Of a stretch of 20,927 nt of DNA, positions 1-5,700 are shown piece after piece. The translations under genes and the position numbers were made by a program. Each line of letters begins with the position of its first letter. The first letter of the stretch is position 1. Under the pieces are notes generated by a model, which did not search any database, was not told the DNA's origin, and saw only the letters and a program-made list of their open reading frames with translations. Origin of the DNA: Candidatus Vogelbacteria bacterium CG10_big_fil_rev_8_21_14_0_10_51_16 (lineage in GTDB: Bacteria; Patescibacteriota; Minisyncoccia; Phycocordibacterales; JACRKE01); NCBI GenBank assembly GCA_002774795.1, contig PCYI01000019.1, positions 29,670 to 50,596 on the forward strand, in the 5' to 3' direction.

Positions 1-22
1 AGTATATAGTATATAGGGAAGA

Positions 23-31
23 TGCTATACT
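23..31 (+). promoter_or_regulatory. extended -10 promoter box upstream of first mreB
   Basis: TG-C-TATACT is a perfect extended -10 element about 95 bases before the mreB start. No convincing -35 is seen in the AT-rich sequence before it. If used, it would leave a leader of roughly 85 bases. Confidence 0.45.
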
Positions 32-76
32 GTGGGCAAATCGACTTATAGTCAAAGAATGTTCACTCGTGAGTAG

Positions 77-85
77 TTATCCACA
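77..85 (+). promoter_or_regulatory. DnaA-box-like site
   Basis: TTATCCACA matches the strict DnaA box consensus (TTATNCACA) and lies in the leader of the first mreB. It is a single site with no AT-rich unwinding region or dnaA/dnaN nearby, so it is not an origin. It may be chance or a DnaA-responsive regulatory site. Confidence 0.3.
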
Positions 86-124
86 AATCGTAAACCGCAA
101 GTCGTAGGTTGTTTCTCGAAAACC

Positions 125-1138
125 ATGAGCATTTTCAGTACAAAACTCGGAATAGATCTCGGCACGGCGAATACGCTTGTTTTTGTGCCCGGCAAGGGGA
201 TTGTGTTAAACGAGCCCTCGGTGGTGGCGGTGGCCCGTGAAGGCAACAGTATACTCGCCGTGGGGGTAGAGGCGAAAGATATGATTGGAAAAACCCCAGA
301 CGGCATTACTGCTTATCGACCCATGAAAGATGGGGTAATCGCCGATTATCGTGTCACGGAGGCAATGCTTAAGTACTATATTAAAAAGGCCCTTGGGCCT
401 TGGAACATCTGGAAGCCGGACGTAATGATATCTGTTCCCGCCGGGGTAACATCCACAGAAAGACGAGCTGTGATAGAGGCGGCCATAAGAGCCGGAGCAA
501 GGAGCGCTTACGTGGTGAAAGAACCCATCCTGGCCGCTATCGGTGCTGGTGTTCCCATCCATCAAGCTAAAGGATATATGATTGTGGATATTGGGGGAGG
601 GACAACGGACGTGGCTGTCATTTCTCTTGGGGGCATAGTCGCATCAACTTCGGTAAAGTGCGCAGGCAACAAGCTCGATCAAGCCATAGCTGACTATGTG
701 AAAAAGACATTTAATCTTGCCATCGGTGAGCGCGTGGCCGAAGAGCTCAAGATCGCCATTGGCTCGGCCGTCCCCCTTGAGACAGAACTCGAAATCGCGA
801 TTAAGGGTCGGGACCTCCTGACCGGTTTACCGCGCACCTCAACCATGGCTACAAACGAGATAGTAAAAGCACTGGACGCGGAGCTTAGGACCATGATTCG
901 TGCCATGAAGGATGTGCTTGAACAGACCCCGCCCGAGCTTGCCGCCGACATTATAGACCACGGCATCATTATGACCGGAGGGTCCTCTCAGTTGCGAAAC
1001 TTTCCGGAGCTGGTGCTTAAACGTACGGGCGTTAAGGCAACCTTGGCCGACGAGGCTCTTTTTTGTGTTGCCAAAGGGACGGGAGTGGCCTTGGAGCATC
1101 TGGATACGTACAAGCGCTCGGTCATCGCGAAGCGCTGA
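125..1138 (+). CDS. mreB: MreB-family actin-like cell shape protein (first paralog)
   Basis: This is a 337-residue actin-fold ATPase that polymerises under the membrane and guides the elongation machinery. The N-terminus has the phosphate-1 motif GIDLGTANTLV followed by GIVLNEPSVVAV. The phosphate-2 motif DIGGGTTDVAVISLGG lies near residues 155-170, and the adenosine motif is MTGGSSQLRN near 287-296. The length is typical of the family (about 335-350). The start is ATG after a repeat-rich leader with no Shine-Dalgarno. It stands alone, not next to mreC; a second mreB at 7020 sits in the mreBCD operon. This copy has a shorter N-terminal tail and TGGSS where the second has TGGGS, so it may be a specialised paralog (Mbl/MreBH-like role is inference). 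Confidence 0.93.
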   Translation: MSIFSTKLGIDLGTANTLVFVPGKGIVLNEPSVVAVAREGNSILAVGVEAKDMIGKTPDGITAYRPMKDGVIADYRVTEAMLKYYIKKALGPWNIWKPDVMISVPAGVTSTERRAVIEAAIRAGARSAYVVKEPILAAIGAGVPIHQAKGYMIVDIGGGTTDVAVISLGGIVASTSVKCAGNKLDQAIADYVKKTFNLAIGERVAEELKIAIGSAVPLETELEIAIKGRDLLTGLPRTSTMATNEIVKALDAELRTMIRAMKDVLEQTPPELAADIIDHGIIMTGGSSQLRNFPELVLKRTGVKATLADEALFCVAKGTGVALEHLDTYKRSVIAKR

Positions 1139-1167
1139 TCGAGCGCCAAAACACAAAACACAGAGCA

Positions 1168-1204
1168 CCTGCCCGCAATGCTACGCATAAGCGTTGCAGG
1201 CGGG
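1168..1204 (+). repeat. imperfect hairpin downstream of mreB
   Basis: Two arms, 1168-1181 and 1191-1204, pair over 14 positions with one mismatch and two G-U pairs around a 9-base loop. No T-run follows, so this is a possible 3'-end stabiliser or terminator rather than a classical intrinsic terminator. The surrounding 1139-1321 interval has no gene. It holds A/C-rich degenerate repeats (ACACAAAACACAGAGCAC at 1150-1167, similar words at 1229-1245). Confidence 0.4.
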
Positions 1205-1321
1205 CGAAACTCCAAATGATGCAAAATGCAAAACACAAAAACCAGGAACCGTTTCCGTACTTTTTTGGGCTTTGCGCTTTAACTATTCTGTCGGATAGTA
1301 TGCCCCTGGTAGAGAACCTAT

Positions 1322-2026
1322 ATGTTGGAAGAGATTAAAAGTCACCACCTAAACAATAAGCTCCACCACGCGTACCTCATTGTGGCCGAGCCGGAGACGG
1401 TGCGGGGCGAGCTTTCGGAGCTTTGCGCGGACATTCTTGGTGCGAGTGCGGTGATTGGCCATCCTGACTACTGGTCGCACGCCTGTGAGTTTTTTCGTAT
1501 TGAAGACGCCTTGAGTCTGCGCCAAGCCCAAGCGACCACAGGCTTTGGGTCGCGGCGCATCTTTGTGATTGAGGCGCGAAGTGTGGGACACGAGGCCACG
1601 GACGCGCTCTTGAAGACAGTGGAGGATGCTCCCGAGGGAAAACATTTTTTTCTAGTCACTCCTGGAGCCGACTCTCTACTGCCCACCCTACTCTCGCGTG
1701 TGTATCGTATTGACGCTGAGGGTGGCAGATCGTATGAGGTGGAGGCGAAAAAGTTTCTCGCTCTTTCTTCAAAAGAGCGAATAGTCGCTATGGAGCGGTA
1801 TCTGCCAAAGAAGAATGCCACCCAGGAAGATAAGAAGGTAAGTAAGCGCACGTTGGCCGCGTTTGTAAGTGCTCTTACGCGCGAACTACACCAAGAGCCA
1901 CTTACACTTAAGCGCGCCCGCGCACTGGAGGCATTCGAGATGGTGTCCGGATACCTTAATGACTCCGGAGCGGCTACAAAGCTCCTTGCGGAGCACGCGA
2001 TACTTGCGGTACATAACGGCAAGTAA
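1322..2026 (+). CDS. holB: DNA polymerase III delta'-like clamp-loader subunit
   Basis: This 234-residue AAA+-type protein resembles the delta' subunit, which helps open and load the sliding clamp. It starts with an LNNKLHHAYLIV segment typical of delta' and gamma/tau. The Walker A position reads AEPETVRGE and is therefore degenerate, as expected for the non-hydrolysing delta' subunit. The sensor region LLKTVEDAPEGKHFFLVT and the following TLLSRVYRI are well conserved, though the usual SRC arginine-finger motif reads SRV. The protein is shorter than the E. coli subunit (334). Only helical C-terminal residues follow the ATPase-like core. A possible promoter (TTGCGC, 18 bases, TAGTAT at 1296-1301) precedes it. 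No Shine-Dalgarno is seen. Confidence 0.8.
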   Translation: MLEEIKSHHLNNKLHHAYLIVAEPETVRGELSELCADILGASAVIGHPDYWSHACEFFRIEDALSLRQAQATTGFGSRRIFVIEARSVGHEATDALLKTVEDAPEGKHFFLVTPGADSLLPTLLSRVYRIDAEGGRSYEVEAKKFLALSSKERIVAMERYLPKKNATQEDKKVSKRTLAAFVSALTRELHQEPLTLKRARALEAFEMVSGYLNDSGAATKLLAEHAILAVHNGK

Positions 2027-2047
2027 AAACACAAAGCACTAAGGCCA

Positions 2048-2095
2048 CAAAACTCCAAAGGAATGTGTCCATACCCTCTACCCCTTTGAGTTTTG
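2048..2095 (+). terminator. hairpin between holB-like gene and frr
   Basis: CAAAACTCCAAAGG (2048-2061) pairs with CCTTTGAGTTTTG (2083-2095) over 13 pairs with one bulged C. It is followed by a T-rich stretch (TATTTTG). It could end the upstream transcript. Its right arm also contains the likely -35 of frr. The flanks are degenerate A/C-rich repeats (AACACAAAGCACTAAGG). Confidence 0.4.
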
Positions 2096-2113
2096 TATTT
2101 TGTGTCCTATACT
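2086..2113 (+). promoter_or_regulatory. promoter of frr (near-leaderless)
   Basis: TTGAGT (2086-2091), a 16-base spacer and TATACT (2108-2113) form a good sigma-70-type promoter. Transcription would start about 2119-2121, only a few bases before the ATG at 2123. This fits a leaderless or nearly leaderless mRNA. Confidence 0.5.
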
Positions 2114-2122
2114 ATCTCCGTT

Positions 2123-2674
2123 ATGTCTTATGATTTTAAGTCCACAAAAGAAGGTCTCGCAAAGGCACACGACTGGCTCCAGCGTGAGCTGGCTACGGTG
2201 CGCACCGGACGGGCGGCCACCGCACTCCTCGACCAGATACACATTGAAAGCTATGGAGTGAAGTCGCCTCTTTCCCACGTAGCCTCAATTGGTATTGATG
2301 ACCCAAAAACAGTACGCGTCACTCCATGGGATAAGGCTCACTTGGGTGCTATTGAGTCTGCCATTAGTGCGGCTAATCTTGGAGTTTCCGCGGTGGCGGA
2401 TGGCGGGAGCGTGCGGGTCTCCTTTCCAGACGTGACCGCCGACCGGCGCATTATGCTCGTAAAGCTTGTCCGCGAAAAGCTGGAGGAGGCAAAGGTGACG
2501 CTTCGGGGAGAGCGGGAAAAAGCCTGGAGCGAAATTCAAAAGCACGAAAAAGAAGGAGCCCTTTCGGAGGACGAGAAGTTTCGCGCTAAGGATGAGCTCC
2601 AGAAGTTAATAGACGAAGCCCAAAAGCAGTTCGTTCTTCTTGCCGATAAAAAACAGCTAGAAATTGAAAATTAG
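2123..2674 (+). CDS. frr: ribosome recycling factor
   Basis: This 183-residue protein splits post-termination ribosomes together with EF-G. The length matches the family (about 185). The conserved segments are the LQRELATVRTGRA motif near residues 20-33, VTPWDKAHLGAIESAI near 70-85, VSFPDVTADRR near 104-115 and LVKLVREKLEEAKVTLRGER further on. I chose the ATG at 2123 (MSYDFKST) over an upstream in-frame start at 2093, because the promoter -10 box overlaps that upstream extension and the family does not have it. No Shine-Dalgarno is present. In many bacteria frr lies just upstream of the uppS-cdsA-dxr-rseP-proS block; here rseP follows directly. Confidence 0.96.
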   Translation: MSYDFKSTKEGLAKAHDWLQRELATVRTGRAATALLDQIHIESYGVKSPLSHVASIGIDDPKTVRVTPWDKAHLGAIESAISAANLGVSAVADGGSVRVSFPDVTADRRIMLVKLVREKLEEAKVTLRGEREKAWSEIQKHEKEGALSEDEKFRAKDELQKLIDEAQKQFVLLADKKQLEIEN

Positions 2675-2680
2675 GCCACA

Positions 2681-2731
2681 GGGCGTAGGGCACAGGGCAC
2701 AGACTACGCCCTACGCCCTACGCCCTACGCT
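2681..2731 (+). repeat. 7-bp tandem repeat with inverted copy
   Basis: CTACGCC is repeated four times (2704-2710, 2711-2717, 2718-2724, 2725-2731, the last as CTACGCT). GGGCGTAGGGC at 2681-2691 is complementary to 11 bases of the array, so several alternative hairpins can form between frr and rseP. There is no T-run. The array ends six bases before the rseP ATG. Confidence 0.75.
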
Positions 2732-2737
2732 CTTGGT

Positions 2738-3847
2738 ATGAGTATAATTCTTTTCCTCATCATTCTCATTGTTCTCATCCTTGTCCATGAGTTTGGGCAT
2801 TTTATTGTGGCCAAAAAGTCCGGCATCAGAGTAGATGAGTTTGGCATCGGTTTCCCGCCTCGCATAAAGGGCTGGAAAAAAGGTGAGACCACCTACACGC
2901 TAAACTGGATTCCTTTCGGCGGGTTTGTAAAGATTGCAGGGGAGGATGTTACAGACGAGGAGCTTTCTGTTATGTCCGCGAAAGAGCGCGACCGCAACTT
3001 CGCGCTAAAGCCGGCCGCTATTAAGGCGGCGGTTATCGTAGCCGGCGTCGCGTTTAATTTTCTTCTCGCCTGGGTGCTTTTTTCAGTGGGCTACATGACC
3101 GGCTTGCCGGTGCCGGTGGATGAGTCTGGAGCTGAAGAAGGATTACGCGATGTGGCTCTCGTCATTACAGGGGTGCAGGAAGGGGCCGCCGCAGAAGAGG
3201 CGGGCCTTAATCCTGGAGACAAGATCCTGAGTCTGGTGGCCGACGACGGGCGGGGCGTGCCAGACCTTACTACTGACGCTGTGCGTGAGTTCATCGCGAC
3301 TCGTCCGGGCGCCACACTTACCTTAACCTACGAACGCGAAGGGGAGACTGCCAGCGCAACACTCTCACCTCGCGAGTCGGCAGAGCTCGAGCGAGCAGTC
3401 ATCGGCATCACCATGGACCGCATCGGCACTCTGGAGGCCAGCCCCCTTGAGGCCATCGGTCGTGGCTTTATCATGACCGCTCGAGTGACTGGTGCGACCG
3501 TGAGTGGGCTTTATTCTCTCGTAAAAAATGCGCTCACGGGGGAGGGGAGCTTCGCTGATGTGTCCGGACCGGTAGGCATCGTGCGTATTGTGGGCGATGC
3601 CGCCCGTTTCGGCTTTGCCTATCTTATCGGTCTTACCGCCGTGATATCTGTGAATCTGGCCGTCTTAAATCTTCTGCCGTTCCCGGCTCTCGACGGCGGC
3701 CGCCTCTTATTTTTACTTATTGAAAAACTAAAGGGCTCGCCCATCAAGCCGGCCATAGCGAACACGGCCAACATGATAGGTTTTTACGCTCTTATTATCC
3801 TGATGTTGGTCGTCACCTACCACGATGTGGTGAAACTTTTCCGTTAG
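2738..3847 (+). CDS. rseP: RseP/RasP-type site-2 zinc metalloprotease
   Basis: This 369-residue M50-family intramembrane protease cuts membrane-anchored regulators or signal-peptide remnants. The zinc motif HEFGH is at residues 17-21 inside the first membrane segment. A second membrane segment (AAVIVAGVAFNFLLAWVLF) lies near 90-110. A PDZ domain follows (GLRDVALVITGV...GAAAEEAGLNPGDKIL). The LNLLPFPALDGGRLL motif carries the third zinc ligand, D319, and a last membrane segment ends the protein (NMIGFYALIILMLVV). The single PDZ domain is typical of the Gram-positive/CPR form. The substrate is unknown. It follows frr by 63 bases of repeat sequence, and proS is its usual next neighbour in other bacteria. 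Confidence 0.94.
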   Translation: MSIILFLIILIVLILVHEFGHFIVAKKSGIRVDEFGIGFPPRIKGWKKGETTYTLNWIPFGGFVKIAGEDVTDEELSVMSAKERDRNFALKPAAIKAAVIVAGVAFNFLLAWVLFSVGYMTGLPVPVDESGAEEGLRDVALVITGVQEGAAAEEAGLNPGDKILSLVADDGRGVPDLTTDAVREFIATRPGATLTLTYEREGETASATLSPRESAELERAVIGITMDRIGTLEASPLEAIGRGFIMTARVTGATVSGLYSLVKNALTGEGSFADVSGPVGIVRIVGDAARFGFAYLIGLTAVISVNLAVLNLLPFPALDGGRLLFLLIEKLKGSPIKPAIANTANMIGFYALIILMLVVTYHDVVKLFR

Positions 3848-3861
3848 ATTGCAAAAGGCGT

Positions 3862-3885
3862 AGAGGGAGAGTAGTCTCTTTTTGG
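3862..3885 (+). terminator. weak terminator after rseP
   Basis: AGAGGGAGA, a GTAG loop and TCTCTTTTT can pair over 9 positions including three G-U pairs, with the T-run forming part of the arm. GTAGTCTC (3871-3878) can alternatively pair with GAGACTAC (3911-3918), just ahead of the next gene's ribosome binding site. The arrangement could act as an attenuator, but this is inference. Confidence 0.3.
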
Positions 3886-3922
3886 TTTGCTCTGTATATC
3901 TACTGTCGCCGAGACTACCTTA

Positions 3923-3932
3923 AAAGGAGGTG
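3923..3932 (+). promoter_or_regulatory. strong Shine-Dalgarno deciding a GTG start
   Basis: AAAGGAGGTG is an almost complete complement of the 16S tail. It lies six bases before the GTG at 3939 and rules against the GTG at 3930, which overlaps the site itself. Most housekeeping genes in the window have no such site. Confidence 0.8.
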
Positions 3933-3938
3933 TTACTC

Positions 3939-4892
3939 GTGTCGCAGGATAAACTGAACGCAATTAAGCTTGCGAACATTCGTAAGGCGATGGGGGACGC
4001 CAGGCGTCTCCGAGAGGACATGCGCTTCGTTATCCTTCTCGAGGGAGGACAGGTGGATAGTCTGTTTGCGTCCACCGGGTGCCGTATCGTCGAGAACCAC
4101 CGCTATGTCGGCAACGGCATCGCGGTGCTGGGCCCGGCTTTGGTCCACGGCGTATTTATGCCGGACGTGCTCCTCTGCGAAATCAGTCTTTCGCGAGGTG
4201 CGCCTTATGCAACTTCGGAGATTGGCCGTAATGGCGCTCGTTGCTACTTGAGTCGGCGGCGGCGAGTGCGCAAGCTCGAGTCCGAGGAGTTGCACCTAGT
4301 GTGGCCTGTTGTCGAGGACATTTTGGAGCATGTCATGACCGAGACTCGTAAAGGGTGGACGACTCAAGGGCCGTGGTACTGGCGAAAGGGGCGAAAGGCG
4401 GAGCGCGGAGTCTACGCCGTGGTTTCAGATGAGGACGGACTTCTGCATCATAAAGTGCTACTAGAGGATCTTCGCTACCGTCGGCACAAGTATTTGGATA
4501 GGTATGTGCGGGCGATCCGGTATTGGCTCCGAGGATATAAAAGGCAGTACTCAGACGAGCAGGTGCGTTCCTATCGAGGGATGCAAAAGGTGGCCGATCT
4601 GTGGGGCGCAAGCCGGTTGTCGCGCCTCGCCCGTGAATACATCCACTCGGCCTTGGTGGGCCGTGAGCAACAACTGCTCACCCGCATAATTTCCGTTTGC
4701 GGGCTCAAGCACCCCATCGCCGAGCTTCGAGCGCACTGTTCGGTGAGCTCCTCAAGCTCCATTCTGCTCTCGGCGACGGAGCGGGTGTGGTTCTACGTCC
4801 GCCCGAAAGAGCGCACCTCTCACGCTAAAGGGTGCGTGGTGTTTGAGGTGGTGCCTCGCAGTAGTGAAAACGGCGACAACGCTAAAGGTTAA
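3939..4892 (+). CDS. orphan protein of unknown function (317 aa)
   Basis: I do not recognise this protein. It is arginine-rich and soluble-looking, with no signal peptide or clear membrane segment. A basic run YLSRRRRVRKLESEE lies near residue 105. An aromatic and basic patch GWTTQGPWYWRKGRK lies near 140, followed by an R/Y-rich stretch (LRYRRHKYLDRYVRAIRYWLRGYKRQY) suggestive of nucleic-acid binding. A serine run SSSSS occurs near 275. The start is GTG at 3939, set by the AAAGGAGGTG site. Base composition appears more GC-rich than the next gene. A 7-bp stem (GGGCGAC/GTCGCCC) follows the stop codon. The gene sits inside the otherwise conserved rseP-proS neighbourhood, so it is probably acquired. 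It is a long open frame with strong initiation signals, so I consider it real. Confidence 0.72.
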   Translation: MSQDKLNAIKLANIRKAMGDARRLREDMRFVILLEGGQVDSLFASTGCRIVENHRYVGNGIAVLGPALVHGVFMPDVLLCEISLSRGAPYATSEIGRNGARCYLSRRRRVRKLESEELHLVWPVVEDILEHVMTETRKGWTTQGPWYWRKGRKAERGVYAVVSDEDGLLHHKVLLEDLRYRRHKYLDRYVRAIRYWLRGYKRQYSDEQVRSYRGMQKVADLWGASRLSRLAREYIHSALVGREQQLLTRIISVCGLKHPIAELRAHCSVSSSSSILLSATERVWFYVRPKERTSHAKGCVVFEVVPRSSENGDNAKG

Positions 4893-4894
4893 AC

Positions 4895-4919
4895 GGGCGA
4901 CTACCTGTAAACGTCGCCC
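4895..4919 (+). terminator. hairpin after the orphan gene
   Basis: GGGCGAC (4895-4901) pairs with GTCGCCC (4913-4919) around an 11-base loop, two bases after the stop codon. No T-run follows directly; a TTTTTTGTTTT stretch appears 45 bases later. Confidence 0.4.
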
Positions 4920-4996
4920 ACCCACCAAAGAAGAAGTCCATCTCCAGAAACAGGAAGGACGTCTTTTTTGTTTTCCCTTGTTTTTACCGCCTCTTC

Positions 4997-5036
4997 AATT
5001 TACACTTTATCTGCTATCGCAGATAAAGTGTAAATT
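4997..5036. repeat. perfect palindrome (left) flanking the PaaX/Cas2-like gene
   Basis: An 18-bp perfect inverted repeat with arms AATTTACACTTTATCTGC (4997-5014) and its complement (5019-5036) surrounds a TATC loop. It ends 25 bases before the PaaX/Cas2-like start. Its right arm resembles the right arm of the palindrome at 5622-5673 (GCAGATAA..TGTAAATTTGTA against GCATATAAGATGTTAATTGTA). Both have the same GC-TATC-GC apex. Confidence 0.9.
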
Positions 5037-5061
5037 TGTACCATGCAGTGGCGCTGATCCA

Positions 5062-5616
5062 ATGTCAAAAGGTTTAGGCTATACACAACAGAAACTTCTC
5101 TTGCTTTTGGCTGGCGGAGTAATACTTGGGTTGACTCGTTCTCCAAAACAGTATTTTAGGATTGTACGTGGAATCCGGAAAGAGTGGAAAGACCTTAACA
5201 GTCGCCAACTACATGATGCGACGTATTCGCTCTTCGAAGCAGGCTATTTAAAAGAGGTGGAACATGGCGATGGTACTGTTACCTTGATGTTGAATGAAAA
5301 GGGAAGAGAGACTGCTCTCCGCTACGATCTGGAACGCATGAGTATTCCACGACCGGAGCGTTGGGATGGCAAGTGGCGCATCGTCCTCTTTGATATTCCG
5401 GAGTACAAAAAACAGGCAAGGGAGGCGCTCAGGGAAATGCTCTACGTTATGAACTTTTATCAGTATCAGAAATCAGTCTTTGTTCACCCTCATGATTGCC
5501 GAAAGGAATTGAAGTTTCTTGTTGAACACTATGAAGTAGCGGCGCATGTGAGACTGATCCTGGCGGAAAGTCTTGATAATGAGCTGAAAGTGAGAAGGCA
5601 TTTCAAGCTCGAGTAG
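5062..5616 (+). CDS. PaaX-like protein: winged-helix plus Cas2-like domain
   Basis: This 184-residue protein has two parts. Residues 8-90 look like a winged-helix DNA-binding domain (SRQLHDATYSLFEAGYLKEV then VTLMLNEKGRETALR as the wing). Residues 100-184 look like the Cas2/PaaX C-terminal ferredoxin fold. WDGKWRIVLFDIPEYKKQAR carries D111 at the position of the Cas2 metal-binding aspartate, and YQKSVFVHPHDC follows. PaaX of Gram-negatives is about 300 residues; this short form is what is often labelled Cas2 in CPR genomes. No cas1, repeat array or other cas gene is present, so a role in CRISPR adaptation is unlikely. I chose ATG 5062; the frame is open back to 4843 but that would translate the palindrome. 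The gene is framed by two perfect palindromes. Regulator, nuclease or mobile-element protein are all possible. Confidence 0.82.
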   Translation: MSKGLGYTQQKLLLLLAGGVILGLTRSPKQYFRIVRGIRKEWKDLNSRQLHDATYSLFEAGYLKEVEHGDGTVTLMLNEKGRETALRYDLERMSIPRPERWDGKWRIVLFDIPEYKKQAREALREMLYVMNFYQYQKSVFVHPHDCRKELKFLVEHYEVAAHVRLILAESLDNELKVRRHFKLE

Positions 5617-5621
5617 TCCTC

Positions 5622-5673
5622 ACTTACAATTAACATCTTATATGCTATCGCATATAAGATGTTAATTGTAAGT
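5622..5673. repeat. perfect palindrome (right) flanking the PaaX/Cas2-like gene
   Basis: A 24-bp perfect inverted repeat (5622-5645 and 5650-5673) surrounds a TATC loop and begins five bases after the PaaX/Cas2-like stop. It has the same apex (GC-TATC-GC) and related arms as the palindrome at 4997-5036. There is no T-run, so it is not a simple terminator. The right arm supplies the TTGTAA that appears to be the -35 of proS. Confidence 0.9.
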
Positions 5674-5694
5674 TACGGAGTTTTGGGCTATGAT
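5666..5694 (+). promoter_or_regulatory. promoter of proS (leaderless), overlapping palindrome
   Basis: TTGTAA (5666-5671), a 17-base spacer and TATGAT (5689-5694) make a good promoter. The expected start of transcription is at or next to the ATG at 5701, so the mRNA would be leaderless. The -35 lies in the right arm of the palindrome at 5622-5673, so anything bound to that palindrome would compete with RNA polymerase. Confidence 0.55.
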
Positions 5695-5700
5695 GACCGC

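Noticed and set aside
77..85. Replication origin at the left edge
   Set aside because: Only one DnaA-box match and no dnaA, dnaN, AT-rich unwinding region or box cluster.
206..565. Minus-strand open frame inside the first mreB
   Set aside because: It is antisense to a strongly conserved gene, has no recognisable motif and no initiation signal; other minus-strand frames across the + strand genes were dropped for the same reason.
4843..5061. N-terminal extension of the PaaX/Cas2-like frame
   Set aside because: It would overlap the previous gene's end and translate the perfect palindrome. The residues do not resemble the family, which starts close to the ATG at 5062.
4997..5673. CRISPR locus, because of the Cas2-like domain
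   Set aside because: There is no repeat-spacer array, no cas1 and no other cas gene. The two palindromes are not regularly spaced repeats with spacers. The winged-helix fusion points to the PaaX-like branch.
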